This document shows, piece by piece, positions 63,801 to 64,000 of a stretch of DNA of 64,000 bases (position 1 is the stretch's first letter; the number at the start of each line of letters is the position of its first letter). The stretch is from Brachycybe producta (Eukaryota; Arthropoda; Diplopoda; Playtdesmida; Andrognathidae). The translations under genes and the position numbers were made by a program. The stretch is taken from assembly GCA_036925085.1 (NCBI GenBank), contig JAUPFP010000014.1, positions 3,537,501-3,601,500 of the forward strand. Direction: 5' to 3'. Under the pieces are notes generated by a model. That model did not search any database. It was not told where the DNA came from and was given only the letters and a program-made list of their open reading frames with translations.

Positions 63801-64000
63801 ATAGAGGAAGAGAGTCAGAAACCGCAAATAAGACCACGATAGTCTTTAATTGCTGTGTCTTCGTTTTATGTAGGAAGAACAGCAGCAACGTTTGATGAGA
63901 GAACGGCAGCAGAAATTAGACGAAGCAAATCGTAAACGTGAGCAGAAGAAAGAACAGGAAAGAGTCGCATTAAGAGAACTACAGAATGCGAGGGAAGCCG
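51977..64000 (+). CDS. AFDN: Afadin (partial, 3' end beyond window)
   Basis: Nineteen exons: 51977-52087, 55995-56187, 56270-56379, 56459-56560, 56641-56818, 56889-57046, 57127-57250, 57321-57470, 57819-58126, 58203-58893, 59014-59711, 59782-59922, 60412-60551, 60614-60732, 60846-61103, 61485-61649, 61720-63380, 63459-63779, 63874 onward. At least 1,918 residues are seen, all phases closing. Order: N-terminal helix with WNANRLDLFELSEP; RA1 (DFHGVMRFYFQD, KFRPDMRML); basic KREKKEKKKRE; RA2 (GTLKIYGETL, EFILDDDECPL); FHA (LQLFGPNIYPRHC); DIL (RRCRVNAALTIQLFSQLFHF, AEKQGLELAADCHLSRI); PDZ (GMGLSIVAA loop, then DKLGIYIKSVVKGGAADLDG); a Pro/Gln-rich region; and charged coiled coils. Afadin links nectins and Rap/Ras signalling to actin at adherens junctions. 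The actin-binding C-terminus lies past the window. Intron 1 is 3.9 kb. Confidence 0.95.
54181..54492. mobile_element. hAT-like MITE with 8-bp target duplication
   Basis: Starts TAGGGTTCGGATTTTTATGC and ends with its mirror GCATAAAAATTCGAGCCCTA. It is flanked by identical 8-bp ATTATAAC at 54173-54180 and 54493-54500. Subterminal inverted repeats continue inward (AGCAAATGTTTCTCAAT and its mirror). The 8-bp duplication and the TAGGGTTCGG-type end fit hAT. It is 312 bp with no transposase. Confidence 0.85.
54841..54958. repeat. GA microsatellite
   Basis: AG repeats interrupted by AATGAAAGAGAGACTGAAAG twice, so a higher-order duplication of about 48 bp sits inside the array. Confidence 0.9.
55267..55471. 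mobile_element. ~205-bp TIR element, sister of 47186-47382
   Basis: The ends ACAGGCATTTAGAAATCGGG and their near-mirror CCCGATTTCTAACAGCCTGT are inverted repeats. The interior shares GGGCGGAGCATGTGAC-TCAGAC, AACCAATTAGAA-TTG and GGGCGGAGCCA with the copy at 47186. ATAAAAAG occurs just outside both ends, but the exact duplication boundary is ambiguous by two bases. Confidence 0.75.
55510..55570. repeat. Hairpin in a GATGAAC-rich stretch
   Basis: Exact 21-bp arms (GGATGAACATGGTTTTATGG and its mirror) lie around a 19-nt spacer within a degenerate GGATGAACA array from about 55480 to 55640. Confidence 0.75.
55690..55935. repeat. AGTTACTTT-type degenerate repeat in afadin intron 1
   Basis: Words such as GTAGTTACTTTTAGAGAAACT and AAAGTAACTGCAAC recur in both orientations. 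It is the same word family as in IBTK intron 8 (30781-31057). Confidence 0.5.
57515..57790. mobile_element. AACTAGAAG-family MITE in afadin intron 8
   Basis: The left arm has GGAAACTAGAAGCACAAAAA with TTGAAATAAAG. The right arm has TGTACTCTTCTAGTTTCTAA, with outer TTTAGAACGTAAAATATTCA. It lies wholly within the intron between exons 8 and 9. Confidence 0.65.
60069..60239. repeat. Inverted repeat in afadin intron 12
   Basis: The left arm AACGACGTTTCGATCACAGT reads on into TGTGATCATCTTTGGAGTATA. It is mirrored with a few changes on the right (TATACTCTGAAGATGATCAC, then CGAAATGTCGTT). Each arm also contains its own small palindrome around GATCACA-TTGTGATC. Confidence 0.65.
60846..61103 (+). other. 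AFDN: Afadin cassette exon with a Cys/His-rich motif
   Basis: 258 nt, phase 1 at both ends, so inclusion or skipping keeps the frame. It encodes a Ser/Asn-rich segment containing NHRHHCRCCHCPFAASNG, which has no counterpart I recall in vertebrate afadin. If the GTAACG donor at 61104 is not used, the frame continues through a hydrophobic stretch to a stop at 61190-61192. Confidence 0.6.

Overview
The window is nuclear DNA from an animal. Eight protein genes have recognisable animal orthologues. Their exons are split by GT-AG introns, and many introns are very short (62-72 nt) beside a few long, repeat-filled ones. The set includes afadin, IBTK, ATE1, CEP57, FLASH, GNB1L, TTC32 and a SNAPC2-like protein. 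The DNA is A/T-rich, full of miniature inverted-repeat elements, and rich in the octamer TGACGTCA. My tentative guess is an invertebrate deuterostome, perhaps an ascidian-like tunicate. That is inference from gene style, not proof.

Layout. 1-21,734 holds no gene I can support: A/T-rich low-complexity DNA, microsatellites, several diverged tandem arrays, long hairpins and inverted-repeat elements. 21,735-26,481 holds SNAPC2-like (+), TTC32 (-) and GNB1L (+). SNAPC2-like and TTC32 converge and share their stop-codon bases, while TTC32 and GNB1L diverge from a short shared upstream region. 26,482-38,197 holds IBTK (+, 17 exons) converging on ATE1 (-, 12 exons in either spliced form, chosen from 13). 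ATE1 carries two adjacent homologous exons that look mutually exclusive. 38,685-40,103 is a CEP57-like gene (-). 40,104-45,554 is gene-poor and includes a 14-bp minisatellite. 45,555-47,890 is a two-exon gene for a small secreted or membrane-anchored Ser/Thr-rich protein I do not recognise. 49,799-51,153 encodes a compact FLASH/CASP8AP2-like protein. 51,977 to the window end is afadin (19 exons seen, 3' end missing).

The genes are unrelated housekeeping and cell-biology functions: snRNA transcription (SNAPC2), histone pre-mRNA processing (FLASH), N-degron arginylation (ATE1), centrosome (CEP57), PIKK maturation (GNB1L), CUL3-type adaptor (IBTK) and adherens-junction scaffold (AFDN). They share no pathway. 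Exon models were built by hand from splice signals, reading-phase continuity and recalled similarity to the human proteins. Phases close exactly for every model, but no transcript data were available.
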